Part shown: piece by piece, positions 6,728-16,091 of the stretch
Layout: each line of letters opens with the position of its first letter
How positions within the stretch are numbered: the first letter of the stretch is position 1
NCBI GenBank assembly: GCA_015065645.1
Contig: SVPW01000006.1
Location: forward strand, 1-64,000
Length of the DNA stretch: 64,000 nucleotides
DNA from: Oscillospiraceae bacterium
Lineage (GTDB): Bacteria; Bacillota; Clostridia; Oscillospirales; Acutalibacteraceae
Direction of reading: 5' to 3'
Program-made: the position numbers and the translations under genes
Notes under the pieces: generated by a model
Databases searched by the model: none
What the model was told of the DNA's origin: nothing
What the model saw: only the letters and a program-made list of their open reading frames with translations

Positions 6728-9706
6728 TTAATCTACTATATTCAAAAGAACCTTTCTCATCTTAACGATATCGTCAGCCGAAAAGCTTCCGTCATCATCC
6801 ATATCGAAAATTTCGTCATTGCTTGAAGCAACAGCCGCTTTCTTTTGTGCTACAAGATCAATAACATCAACATCATTATCACGGTTTACATCACCGTATT
6901 TAAGAGTCTTAAAGGTGAATTCCTCGCCATAACCCTCGCTTGCATAGAATCTTCCGTCATCAATCCACTTTGTAACTACAGTATACTCTGTATCAGGAGT
7001 AAGACCTGTGATTGCATCAGCGGTGGAAGAAAGCTCGGTATAAGAGCCATCAGCATTTTTGAGATAGTATCTTGCAAATCTATCTGATTCAACCTTTAAT
7101 TTCTTAGCATAGCTGTTTATAACAACAGTTTCACGCATACCCTCAGGAGCATAGCCCTTAACGGTGGAATAAAGCATAATTTCATCCAAGAAAATCTGAT
7201 TGCTCCAATTTACATTGCCGTCAGCATTTTTCTTGTTTCTGATAACAAAAGCAAGATATTTATACTCGTTATAATCAGTATCGGTACCTGAGGTTGTAAA
7301 TACAGCCTTAATGGTAAATCTTGTGCTTGTATCACCGTTTGTAATATTGTTTATCCAAACAACATTTTGCTGTATAAGCTTTGCATTTTCAAGATTGTTA
7401 TAGTAGGTATCGTATTCATCCTTACCTTCATAATCCACAGGCTTTTCACCAAAGGCATATACATCAAGATATGCACCCTCGTATGTAACAGCTGCACTAA
7501 GCATTGCAGTATACTCCGTATTAGCCTTCAAATACTCATCCTTGAGAACAACTATCATATTCTGACCGGATCTTTTGTATGCACCATCTTCAATCTCTTC
7601 AGCATTTTCCCAAACACGCTCACGGGAGCCTTCATCTGTGAAAATATATTCATCAAGATATTCATTAGCGCTTGCTTTAAGACCAAAACTTGTTACATAT
7701 ACCGTTTTAACGGTATCGGCATCTGTGTTTCTGAAGTTAAGAGCTACTCTGATATAGTTACCTGCGGTAACATCTTCTTCGGGAGTGAATGTGAAATCGT
7801 AAACCTTTTCAGTATCTGTAAGAGAACCGATTTGCTTTACATTAAGCTTTGTTGTATATTCGCCAATACCAAAGTTTGCTTCGGTATCAACGCTGGGACC
7901 CGCTTTATTTGCAACGTAGTTGGCAAAACCTGTATTGTTCAAAGATGCCGCATCGCTATACATAATATAAGTCTTATAAGACCAGATTTCATCTGGACTG
8001 TACATACCAAGCTGGAATGTATATTCAGTACCTGCTTTAAGAGTGTGATCCAATCTTAAAGCAACATTGGTTGTTGAGAAATAACTTGAATTAGATGATG
8101 TTTTAAGTTCAATTTTCATAACGCCGTCTTTTACTGTACGAGCAGTAGGAGCAGCGGTGTCATCGTGCCAGTTTTTATTAGCTATCGCAATTTCATCTTC
8201 ATCCAAAAGTGTTACATTATCTTTTGCAAGATATGATGCTGTATAAGCGGAATCAAACTCCCAATCCTGAACATAAAATTTGCCTGTTTCATCCTTTTGA
8301 GCTAAATTAGGGTTAACTGCCAAAAGATCCAAGCTTGTTACATAAACGGTCTTAACCGCATCTGCAGTATTTTGGAAGTTTAATGCAACTCTTATATAGT
8401 CACCTGCGCTAATATCTGTTTCGGGAACAAAGGTGAACTCATGTACCTTATTTGTATCTGTAAGAGAACCGATTTGTCTTACATTAAGCTTTGTTGTATA
8501 TTCGCCAATACCGAAGTTTGCTTCGTTATCAACGCTGGGACCCGCCTTATTTGCAAGATATGGTGTGAATGTGGTGGTGTTCAAGGTGCTGTTACTTGAC
8601 ATAATATAGGTCTTATAAGACCAAATTTTATCGGGGCTGTACATTCCGATTTGGAACTTATAAGCCTGACCTGCAATAAGGGTTTGATCCAATCTCAAAG
8701 CAATATTGGTTGTTGAGAAATACTTAGTTGCTGAGTTTTTAGCAATCTCCAATTTCAAAACGCCGTTTTCTATTGTACGGGTAGTGGGAGCTGCTGTATT
8801 ATCATGCCAATTCTTATATGCAATGGCAATTTCATTTTCATCAAGGAATGTAACTACATCTGCAGTGCCGGCTTGAAGTTCGGCGTTGCTGTAAGTAGAG
8901 TTAAACTGCCAGGACTGAACCTTTAATCTTCCGTTTTCATCAACCATTTGTTCATTAGCAGGAACTTCAACATCTGCAGAACCTGCTTTAATCATCATTT
9001 CATCAACATAAACGGTCTTAACGGTATCAGCAGCGGTATTTCTGAAGTTTAAAGCAACTCTGATATAATTGCCTGCTGTGATATCGGTTTCGGGAGTAAA
9101 GGCAAAGGTATGTGTTTTGTATGTGTCTGTAAGAGAACCAATTTGTGTAACATTAAGTTTTGTTGTATGAGTACCTATACCAAAGTTTGCCTCGCTATCA
9201 ACACTTGGAGTGCTACTCTTATTTGCAACGTAGTTGGCAAAACCTGTATTGTTCAAAGATGCCGCATCGCTATACATAATATAGGTTTTATAAGACCAGA
9301 TTTTATCAGGACTGTACATACCAAGCTTAAAGGTATATTCCTTACCAGCCTTTAAGGTTGTATCCAATCGTAAAGCAAGATTGGTAGTAGAAAAATTCTT
9401 GGAATTGGATGATGTTTTAAGTTCAATTTTAAGTACACCATTTTTAATTGTACGGGCAGTAGGTGCGGCTGAGCTATCATGCCAGTTTTTATTTGCTATT
9501 GCAATTTCATTATCATCTAAAAATGTCACCTTATCTGCCGCCTCATAGGAAGCTGTATATTCAGAATCAAAGTCCCATTCCTGAACAGTATATTCTCCCT
9601 TTGCAACAGCAGTTTCGGCAGATACTGCTGTTGGAACAGCTACTAATGAAGCAATCATAGTAACTGCAAGAAAAACGCCTAAAATCTTTTTCAATGTTTT
9701 TGTCAT
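6728..9706 (-). CDS. Secreted dockerin protein with three tandem carbohydrate-binding-like repeats
   Basis: 992 residues from ATG at 9706 (MTKTLKK). An in-frame ATG at 9721 lies upstream, but its own bases contain the GGAGG that serves 9706. After a ~30-residue signal peptide come three ~220-residue repeats, each with a WxFxSxY start, NWHD, RLD and IWSYKTYIM motifs. They are followed by another beta-sandwich (~residues 690-865), an FN3-like domain (ITGLTPDTEYTVVTKW) and a C-terminal dockerin (GDVNRDNDVDVIDL, FDMDDDGSFSADDI). No catalytic site is seen. It is probably a surface or cohesin-bound glycan-binding protein. It follows the permeases of cassette A after 119 bases in which I find no convincing promoter or terminator. 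Confidence 0.85.
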   Translation of the reverse strand: MTKTLKKILGVFLAVTMIASLVAVPTAVSAETAVAKGEYTVQEWDFDSEYTASYEAADKVTFLDDNEIAIANKNWHDSSAAPTARTIKNGVLKIELKTSSNSKNFSTTNLALRLDTTLKAGKEYTFKLGMYSPDKIWSYKTYIMYSDAASLNNTGFANYVANKSSTPSVDSEANFGIGTHTTKLNVTQIGSLTDTYKTHTFAFTPETDITAGNYIRVALNFRNTAADTVKTVYVDEMMIKAGSADVEVPANEQMVDENGRLKVQSWQFNSTYSNAELQAGTADVVTFLDENEIAIAYKNWHDNTAAPTTRTIENGVLKLEIAKNSATKYFSTTNIALRLDQTLIAGQAYKFQIGMYSPDKIWSYKTYIMSSNSTLNTTTFTPYLANKAGPSVDNEANFGIGEYTTKLNVRQIGSLTDTNKVHEFTFVPETDISAGDYIRVALNFQNTADAVKTVYVTSLDLLAVNPNLAQKDETGKFYVQDWEFDSAYTASYLAKDNVTLLDEDEIAIANKNWHDDTAAPTARTVKDGVMKIELKTSSNSSYFSTTNVALRLDHTLKAGTEYTFQLGMYSPDEIWSYKTYIMYSDAASLNNTGFANYVANKAGPSVDTEANFGIGEYTTKLNVKQIGSLTDTEKVYDFTFTPEEDVTAGNYIRVALNFRNTDADTVKTVYVTSFGLKASANEYLDEYIFTDEGSRERVWENAEEIEDGAYKRSGQNMIVVLKDEYLKANTEYTAMLSAAVTYEGAYLDVYAFGEKPVDYEGKDEYDTYYNNLENAKLIQQNVVWINNITNGDTSTRFTIKAVFTTSGTDTDYNEYKYLAFVIRNKKNADGNVNWSNQIFLDEIMLYSTVKGYAPEGMRETVVINSYAKKLKVESDRFARYYLKNADGSYTELSSTADAITGLTPDTEYTVVTKWIDDGRFYASEGYGEEFTFKTLKYGDVNRDNDVDVIDLVAQKKAAVASSNDEIFDMDDDGSFSADDIVKMRKVLLNIVD
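7652..9595 (-). repeat. Three tandem ~650-bp coding repeats
   Basis: The three repeats encode residues ~38-260, ~260-475 and ~476-685 of the protein, with a period of 216-222 codons. Repeats 1 and 3 are nearly identical in DNA over long stretches, for example around 7921 and 9235 (1314 bases apart), both encoding SDAASLNNTGFANYVANK. Repeats 2 and 3 instead share KAGPSVD and FGIGEYTTKLNV. This mosaic pattern suggests recent recombination or gene conversion among the copies. Confidence 0.8.
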
Positions 9707-9825
9707 TTTATTTACCTCCATTTTAATATTTGATATTTATGTGACCCTGCCACAGAACATATTAATTAAATCAAGGTTGCCCCCTTTCAAATATTTGTGT
9801 ATGTAAATATTTAAAATTGCAGAAA

Positions 9826-10794
9826 TTATCCTACAATACCTACACGGTCAATACTTGCAATAAACTTTCGTTGCAACAGTAAATACATGACTATAACAGG
9901 TAAAATATAAAGAATACAAGCTGCCATACTGTATGAAATAGAATTACTGCCGTAACCTGACATATTGTAAATACTTGATGCAAGCTTTGAAAGTGATACC
10001 GATAACGGCTGATTATCATTCAGATAAAGAATAGACAAATAATAATCATTCCAATGCCACACAACAGAGAATATTGTAACCGTTAAGAAAGCTACACCTG
10101 ATGACGGTAAAACAACCCTTATAAATGTTGTAAATGCATTTGCGCCATCAATATATGCCGCTTCCTCAAGCTCTTTAGGTAATCCTTTAAAGAATTGGTT
10201 ATAAATAAATATAAACAATCCCGAACGAAGTCCCACACCAAAAAGTGACGGCATCCAGAAAACCATACCGGAATTCAATAAATTGGGTCTGATTTCTTTT
10301 CCTATAAGGTTTCCAATAAATTCAAGTATTCCAAATAAATCGAAATAAGCATAGTTAAGCGACATCGAAACAGCCGTCATTTGAGGCGGAACCAAAATCA
10401 TAAGAATAACTATAGCAAAAAAGAATTTTTTGCCTCTAAAGTTATATCTTGCAAAACCGTATGCCGCTACCGAACAGGTAAACACCTCTATAAGACCGCC
10501 AAGCACCTGAACACCAAGAGTATTTATTAGAACCTTAAAATACTGCAAGGCCTCCAAAGCTACTTTGAAATTTTCAAGCGTATATGTTTTTGGAACCCAT
10601 ACAACGCTTGCATCATTTACCTCATCTGTAATTCTGAACGCATAACTGCACATATAAATAAGCTGTATCAGCACTACATAACCTATGGCTATAAGAAATG
10701 CGTAACGCATAACAGAAACCACTGCGCTTACACCCTTACGCTTTAGCTGATAGGTGGATTTAACCTTTAAATCAGGCAATTTAAGTTTTTTCAT
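9826..10794 (-). CDS. Carbohydrate ABC transporter permease (MalG-like), pair 1 of cassette A
   Basis: 322 residues with several hydrophobic membrane segments. The cytoplasmic EAA loop reads EEAAYIDGANAFTTFIRVVL, the site that contacts the ABC ATPase in MalG-type (CUT1) permeases. It pairs with the MalF-like gene immediately upstream; the stop of that gene (TAG) overlaps this gene's AGGAGG site. Its closest relative here is 49501-50442 in cassette B. The imported substrate is presumably an oligosaccharide. Confidence 0.9.
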   Translation of the reverse strand: MKKLKLPDLKVKSTYQLKRKGVSAVVSVMRYAFLIAIGYVVLIQLIYMCSYAFRITDEVNDASVVWVPKTYTLENFKVALEALQYFKVLINTLGVQVLGGLIEVFTCSVAAYGFARYNFRGKKFFFAIVILMILVPPQMTAVSMSLNYAYFDLFGILEFIGNLIGKEIRPNLLNSGMVFWMPSLFGVGLRSGLFIFIYNQFFKGLPKELEEAAYIDGANAFTTFIRVVLPSSGVAFLTVTIFSVVWHWNDYYLSILYLNDNQPLSVSLSKLASSIYNMSGYGSNSISYSMAACILYILPVIVMYLLLQRKFIASIDRVGIVG

Positions 10795-10806
10795 AAGCAG
10801 TTCCTC

Positions 10807-11709
10807 CTATTGCCATTTTTTAAGGCACAAGCGATAGAAAACAATAAACAGCGTTGCTGTTATGCTTCCGATAATCGCAAAGTACAGCCAAAGCATTGCA
10901 GAGCTTATATCATATATCTGCTGGTCTAAAAGCACCTTATACGCCTGTGTTATTACCTTATTATTCTGACTTACACAAAACTCAACAACGGTATAAATAA
11001 CAACCAAAACTATTGAGTTTCCAAGCATTGGTACGGTAATATACCAAAACTCCTCCCATTTAGAAGCACCCTCAACCTTTGAAACCTCATAAAGCTGTTC
11101 CGGTATAGACTGAAGTCCCGAAATAAACAGAACTATCTGAACACCACATTGCCAAATAAGGTCAAATATCTGATTTACATATCCAAAAATCAGATTTGTG
11201 GTTTCAACAGGTATTCCCATTTGAAGGAAAAGCCCTTCAAAATCAATAAGTCCTCCTAAATATGCACTCTGTGCAGCACCACTTAATTCTTCCACAGAAG
11301 AGCTGTTTCCCAAAAACTGCATTACAACACTGTTTATAATAATTACAGGAATAAAGTAAAGAGAACGGAAAAAACTTCTGCCCTTAAATTTTGAATTAAG
11401 AACAACCGCTATAATAAAGCTCAAAATGAGTATTATTGGGATTTGATAAGCAAAATCGCTTAAACTATCCATAAGATTGTTAAGATACTCAGGGGAGCCG
11501 AAAAGTGCATATTTATAGTTTTCAAAACCTACAAACTTTGTTTCAAAGCCACCCAAATCAACCGATACCTTTGAAAAGGAAAAGTAGACGGTTTGAAATA
11601 AAGGCTTTAGAAAAAACAAGCAAACACCAATAAACCACGGCAATATAAACAAAAAACCGTTTCGTCTATGCCTGCTTTCGATAGAACGATGTTTTTTAGC
11701 AGTTATCAT
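10807..11709 (-). CDS. Sugar ABC transporter permease (MalF/LplB-like), pair 1 of cassette A
   Basis: About 300 residues, starting at ATG 11709; a GTG immediately upstream at 11712 is an alternative. AAGGGG lies at good spacing. Membrane segments typical of CUT1 inner-membrane subunits are present, with the EAA-type loop YEVSKVEGASKWEEFWYITV. It is the partner of 9826-10794 and paralogous to 57237-58148, which also follows a DUF5696 gene. No ATPase gene is nearby, so a shared MsmK-type ATPase encoded elsewhere is expected. Confidence 0.9.
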   Translation of the reverse strand: MITAKKHRSIESRHRRNGFLFILPWFIGVCLFFLKPLFQTVYFSFSKVSVDLGGFETKFVGFENYKYALFGSPEYLNNLMDSLSDFAYQIPIILILSFIIAVVLNSKFKGRSFFRSLYFIPVIIINSVVMQFLGNSSSVEELSGAAQSAYLGGLIDFEGLFLQMGIPVETTNLIFGYVNQIFDLIWQCGVQIVLFISGLQSIPEQLYEVSKVEGASKWEEFWYITVPMLGNSIVLVVIYTVVEFCVSQNNKVITQAYKVLLDQQIYDISSAMLWLYFAIIGSITATLFIVFYRLCLKKWQ

Positions 11710-11723
11710 CACGCCACCCCTTC

Positions 11724-13931
11724 CTATTCAAATATAAATGACTGCGGTTTTACCGCACCTAAATCCGTATTTTTTTCGGTCATTGAATGGTTTACATAAA
11801 GAGTTACGCCATTACTGAAAACCGATTTTGAAAGATTATCTTCCCTTGAATATGAAACCAAAGCAGAATTTCCTATTCTTTCCTGCAAGGGCTTTGCTTC
11901 TTTTATAAAGGCATTTACAGTATCGGCAATATCATCATATACACCAAGTGCTATTGCACTGTGAATACTTTTGAATACCGTATCATTGTAATTATTACAA
12001 AGTGTAAAGCTTAAAGCACTACCGGTAGATACCGTTTCTAAAAATGCCGCTTTAGGCTCAGAGGAGAGATTTATCGGCTCACCCGATAAAACTGTGCTTC
12101 CCCTGAAAACAAGCTGATAAAACGGAATATCTTTATCAATGGCATAAAACTTAGAGGATTTCACAGGTGCATTATAAACATAGTCGAGTCTTGTTGCGGC
12201 ATAGCTGTTTGCACTTTCTCCAAATGTGCTTAATCCAGCCTTTTTAAGTGATTTAAGAATATTCGCAACATCATCCGACATATGCGCCTTACAATAATAG
12301 TTAGGGTCTTTATAATCGGAGTATGCACCGCTTGAAAGGGTTGAAAGACCTACACCTTTAAGCCCTAAATCATTTATTTTTTCGGTAATTATTCCTGTTG
12401 ATTTTGCAAGCAATATTCTACCTGTTAAATATGCGAAAACATCTTCCCTTTGTTCTCTTGTGACTATATCGTACTGACAAAATCTTGCACGCACATCATT
12501 GGCTGAAATTGCTGATTCTCTAACATTAAATTCGCCGTATGATTCGGTTTGGAAAACCATATCAAAATCATAAAACAAATCAATCTTATTATTTATCGAC
12601 CATTTATTTAATGAGCTTAGTCCATCCTTACCGCCAAAATCACCAAGCGGTTCAAAACCGCCTGCGGTTTCACCGTAATCAAGACCGGAAGAACCAAAGC
12701 CTTTAAGATTTACCGCCAATTTTGCATTGGTATTTTTAAGTATATCTGAAAGTATATCCTTTGCCTGATCAAAAGTAGTTACGGTGGAAACGGAATGATA
12801 TGGTATACCAAGCGCAAGCTTTCTTTCCTGCAAACCACCCAATAATGTAATTATTGCATCGGCGGTTTTTGTCTGTGTTTTAAGTCCGCCGTTTTTTGCG
12901 AGATAATCACGATAACACTCAGCCATACCGTTATAATCACTCTTATCGGGAGCAAGTAAAAAATACTTAACGGTACATTTTTGAAGCTTTACTACATCAT
13001 CAGGATATTTGGTAATATTGTTATTGGTATTTGCAGAGCCTTTTACTAACGAAGAAGCACTACCTCTTAAATTGAATATAGGATAAACACCTGAAAACTT
13101 ATACTGATTATCGCCCGATATTGCCGCAATTTCAGCTGTTTCTGCACCTGCGGTTATAACCGCAAAGATTGCCTTTTCCTTTGATTTTGCTCCAAAAATC
13201 GGCATTCTTATGCTTTCGCTTTCGGTATCCTCATAAATAGTTTGTGCTGCTAAATCCTTACCAAAAACCTGCTCTTTATATTTTCGTGCAGAACGCTGTT
13301 CATCATCGGTATACATTAACGCTCCACTGCCTGACGGAACAAACAGATACGAAGCATCATCATTAGGAGCAGAGGCTAAAAACGGTAATAACGCAACGCT
13401 TATTACCTTATTTTCGCCCTCGGTGATAAGTGAGTTTTCTACCGATACACTTAACCCGTCTTCTTCAAGAATAAAGGTTATAGGCACAGATATTTTCACC
13501 TTATCGAAATAGTATGTAATACGAATTCCTATATCAGATTTTTCAACATTAACATACGAAGCATCAAAATTGGTATTAACTTCGTTTTCCGTTTGGGTTT
13601 TGGTATCAAGATAAGTAACACGCAAAGCTGAGCAGATACCATCTGCACGGTAGCTATCAGCGGTTTCGCCTGAAATATAAAAATCATACGGAATGGTAGA
13701 CCATATATATCCGCTGTTTTTATCCTTAATCAAAACACACTGCTTTTCGTAATCCCAGCTAAGCTCCAAATTATCATTTTGAGCAATAACCCCCGATTTT
13801 ACGCTTGATACCTTTTGAGGTAATTTATATGTTCTGAGCATATTAAGCGGAACATCCTGCGATGTGCAACCTGAAATTAAAAGGACGGATAAAAGCACTG
13901 TTGATATTAATTTTAATATTCGTTTTTTCAT
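11724..13931 (-). CDS. DUF5696-family lipoprotein, cassette A
   Basis: 735 residues from ATG at 13931 (MKKRIL). The earlier ATG at 13940 touches the AGGAGG and is unlikely. A type II signal peptide ends LLISGC with Cys22, so this is a membrane-tethered lipoprotein. An N-terminal beta-rich region (residues ~45-300) precedes an alpha/beta, barrel-like part starting near DYNGMAECYRDYL. Late motifs are GESANSYAATRLDYVYN (Glu572) and DIPFYQLVFRGSTVLSG. DUF5696 proteins have no firm function that I know of. The late motifs align with the soluble protein at 39370, which suggests a glycosidase-like fold. The gene sits between the NHL/YIP1 gene and permease pair 1, as in cassette B. Confidence 0.8.
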   Translation of the reverse strand: MKKRILKLISTVLLSVLLISGCTSQDVPLNMLRTYKLPQKVSSVKSGVIAQNDNLELSWDYEKQCVLIKDKNSGYIWSTIPYDFYISGETADSYRADGICSALRVTYLDTKTQTENEVNTNFDASYVNVEKSDIGIRITYYFDKVKISVPITFILEEDGLSVSVENSLITEGENKVISVALLPFLASAPNDDASYLFVPSGSGALMYTDDEQRSARKYKEQVFGKDLAAQTIYEDTESESIRMPIFGAKSKEKAIFAVITAGAETAEIAAISGDNQYKFSGVYPIFNLRGSASSLVKGSANTNNNITKYPDDVVKLQKCTVKYFLLAPDKSDYNGMAECYRDYLAKNGGLKTQTKTADAIITLLGGLQERKLALGIPYHSVSTVTTFDQAKDILSDILKNTNAKLAVNLKGFGSSGLDYGETAGGFEPLGDFGGKDGLSSLNKWSINNKIDLFYDFDMVFQTESYGEFNVRESAISANDVRARFCQYDIVTREQREDVFAYLTGRILLAKSTGIITEKINDLGLKGVGLSTLSSGAYSDYKDPNYYCKAHMSDDVANILKSLKKAGLSTFGESANSYAATRLDYVYNAPVKSSKFYAIDKDIPFYQLVFRGSTVLSGEPINLSSEPKAAFLETVSTGSALSFTLCNNYNDTVFKSIHSAIALGVYDDIADTVNAFIKEAKPLQERIGNSALVSYSREDNLSKSVFSNGVTLYVNHSMTEKNTDLGAVKPQSFIFE

Positions 13932-13944
13932 TATATCCATCCTC

Positions 13945-16080
13945 CTATCTTAATGTAACTTCGTTAAACACGCTAAATATAAATCCAAGTATCTCCTGCC
14001 AAAGTGTAAGCATTGAGAATACTATAAAGGCAACTATCGCCATTACTATAACCGTTGCAATAGCTGTGCCTATTGCTTTAAAGAAACTAAATTCATGTAT
14101 TACGGTAATCATTAAAAGCAATAACACTGCTGTTAACAGATAGCATATAGTGCTAAAAAGTTCAAACGGCGAATTTGCCGAAGGAATCATTACATTAGAG
14201 AGTATTATGTATGCAAAATTGTAAACTATAAGCGGCAAAAGACAATAACAAGAAGCACAATATATATCCTTTATATTACCCTTTCCCTCAAATAAAATAC
14301 AAATCAGCCAGTTTGCAACTGTCCATAAAATTACTATTCCGACTGTGCCTATAAGCGGCAGAATAGCATTGAAATTTGAAAGGTTATTTATCTTAAACAT
14401 AAATCCGCCTTTCAATTCGGCTAATATTGTTGCCACATAAAAAAGCAACATAAATACCGTAGCAATTACAACAGAACCCATTTTTTTGATTTTAATATTT
14501 TCCATACTTTCAAAAGGATGTACTGTAGTTCTTAATGCTACCCTTAACTTTTCATTTTTAATAAGAACTAAATTACGCTTGCGGCTCTGAACCACAAAAA
14601 CAACCAGCAAAGCAACCGCCATAACAGCCACTATTGCAATCCACCAGAAGTTATCGGATATAAAGTTGTTTCTTGCCTGTTCAAAGGCCTGCGCATAGAT
14701 TTCTCTATCAAGACCACTCTTTGCATAAGCCATGGCACTATCATAATTCTTTTCTTTAAGTGCCGCCTTTGCAAGACCCCTGTAAGCTAACTGACAATTC
14801 TTATCCTGAGCATGAATTTCCTGCCAATAAGGCTTTGCATCCTCATATTTACTTTTAACCGTGAGTGTATTGGCTGTTGTCAAAAGCTTGCCGTATTCGG
14901 TCATGGAAAACCTTGTTATCTTGCCCGTAGAAAAATCCGAAACAAGCAAATCATCACCATAAACGCAAACAGAGCTTGGTGAAATAAAGGTACCAAGCTG
15001 GTCACCCTTTTGCTTTCCACCGCCAAAAACAGAAAGTATATTACAAGCTGTATCATACATAAATATTCTTCCGTGAGTACCGTCAACTGCGTAATAATAA
15101 CCGTTATTATCCGCTGTCAACGCACAAAAGCTACTTGTAAGCGAAACACGGTATTTTGAAAGCATATTTACAAAAGATACCGGATAATCGGCAAAGTTGA
15201 AGCTATTGGAAGATGTGCTTGCAAATTCAGAATTTTTTATAAGTATGTTTGTGCCCGAAAAACCAAAACGTTTTAATTGACCAACCGAAGTTCCGGTAAG
15301 TCCCGTTACAAAGCCCTCGCTATCAATACAAATGTCAATAAGTGAAAACGGCAACTGTTTTACCGAAGCATTATGCTTTTCCTCGGTTTCAAAAAGTGAT
15401 GTAACCAAATCCTTTAAGGCATTTGAAAATGATGTGGTAACATTGTTTGCACCAAAAAATCCGAAAAACTCATAGGTTTCGGAAAATACCATCATTCCGT
15501 AATACGAACCCTGACACAAAAGATAAATATAACCGTTATCATCCCTTACAAGCTTTGTGGGAGCAAAGTCAAATGTTTCGGGTATAGTGGGGTCATCGGG
15601 TTTTGTTATTATCTTGAAAATCTCGCCGTTTTTAGTGCAAAGCAGGCGTTTATTAAGGGTATCGGCAATATATAGACCGCTTTCATCGGCAAATATTCCC
15701 ATTGCACCTTTAAATTCCATTCTTTCGCCCTCATAATCAAAGCCTGTTATCTGTTCTTTAACGGCATAATTATTATCAAGCACCACTATTCGGCTGTTTC
15801 CGCTGTCAAGTATGTACAAAAGGCCGTCATGGCTTACCATGTGTTGAAGTTCTGTAAAGGCGCCTATACCCAAAAGATTTCCCTCAACTGTGCCTAAAGC
15901 TTTATGCGTAGCCTTTGTTTTTACGGGTGTTTTATTATCATATCCCTCCCAATAGGTATATGTGGTATAAGGAACATCCTCAATAGACTCTGCAAAGGAA
16001 GTTACAGCACAAGATAAAACTACCATTAAAGCAAGAACTAAGGATAACACACGGAATATAAATTTACTGCTTTTTTTCAT
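13945..16080 (-). CDS. NHL beta-propeller / TPR / YIP1-type membrane protein, cassette A
   Basis: 711 residues with a ~30-residue signal peptide. Propeller blades follow (LYILDSGNSRIVVLD, LYIADTLNKRLLCT, YYYAVDGTHGRIFMYD, LLVSDFSTGKITRF) to about residue 400. A TPR-like pair comes next (EDAKPYWQEI, NYDSAMAYAKSGL), then a membrane segment (~475-495), and finally a polytopic domain with about five membrane helices resembling YIP1 family proteins. The propeller and TPR should face outside. Function is unknown; position inside a permease cassette suggests a surface receptor or assembly factor coupling glycan capture to transport. The paralog at 60385 has the same architecture. Confidence 0.75.
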   Translation of the reverse strand: MKKSSKFIFRVLSLVLALMVVLSCAVTSFAESIEDVPYTTYTYWEGYDNKTPVKTKATHKALGTVEGNLLGIGAFTELQHMVSHDGLLYILDSGNSRIVVLDNNYAVKEQITGFDYEGERMEFKGAMGIFADESGLYIADTLNKRLLCTKNGEIFKIITKPDDPTIPETFDFAPTKLVRDDNGYIYLLCQGSYYGMMVFSETYEFFGFFGANNVTTSFSNALKDLVTSLFETEEKHNASVKQLPFSLIDICIDSEGFVTGLTGTSVGQLKRFGFSGTNILIKNSEFASTSSNSFNFADYPVSFVNMLSKYRVSLTSSFCALTADNNGYYYAVDGTHGRIFMYDTACNILSVFGGGKQKGDQLGTFISPSSVCVYGDDLLVSDFSTGKITRFSMTEYGKLLTTANTLTVKSKYEDAKPYWQEIHAQDKNCQLAYRGLAKAALKEKNYDSAMAYAKSGLDREIYAQAFEQARNNFISDNFWWIAIVAVMAVALLVVFVVQSRKRNLVLIKNEKLRVALRTTVHPFESMENIKIKKMGSVVIATVFMLLFYVATILAELKGGFMFKINNLSNFNAILPLIGTVGIVILWTVANWLICILFEGKGNIKDIYCASCYCLLPLIVYNFAYIILSNVMIPSANSPFELFSTICYLLTAVLLLLMITVIHEFSFFKAIGTAIATVIVMAIVAFIVFSMLTLWQEILGFIFSVFNEVTLR

Positions 16081-16091
16081 ATATATTCCTC

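Noticed and set aside
7367-8059. Plus-strand 230-codon frame
   Set aside because: It is antisense to the tandem repeats of the dockerin gene, Cys/Ile-rich, and has no start signals.
7652-9595. CRISPR or satellite array
   Set aside because: The repeats are ~650 bases, in frame and protein-coding; there are no short repeats with unique spacers anywhere in the window.
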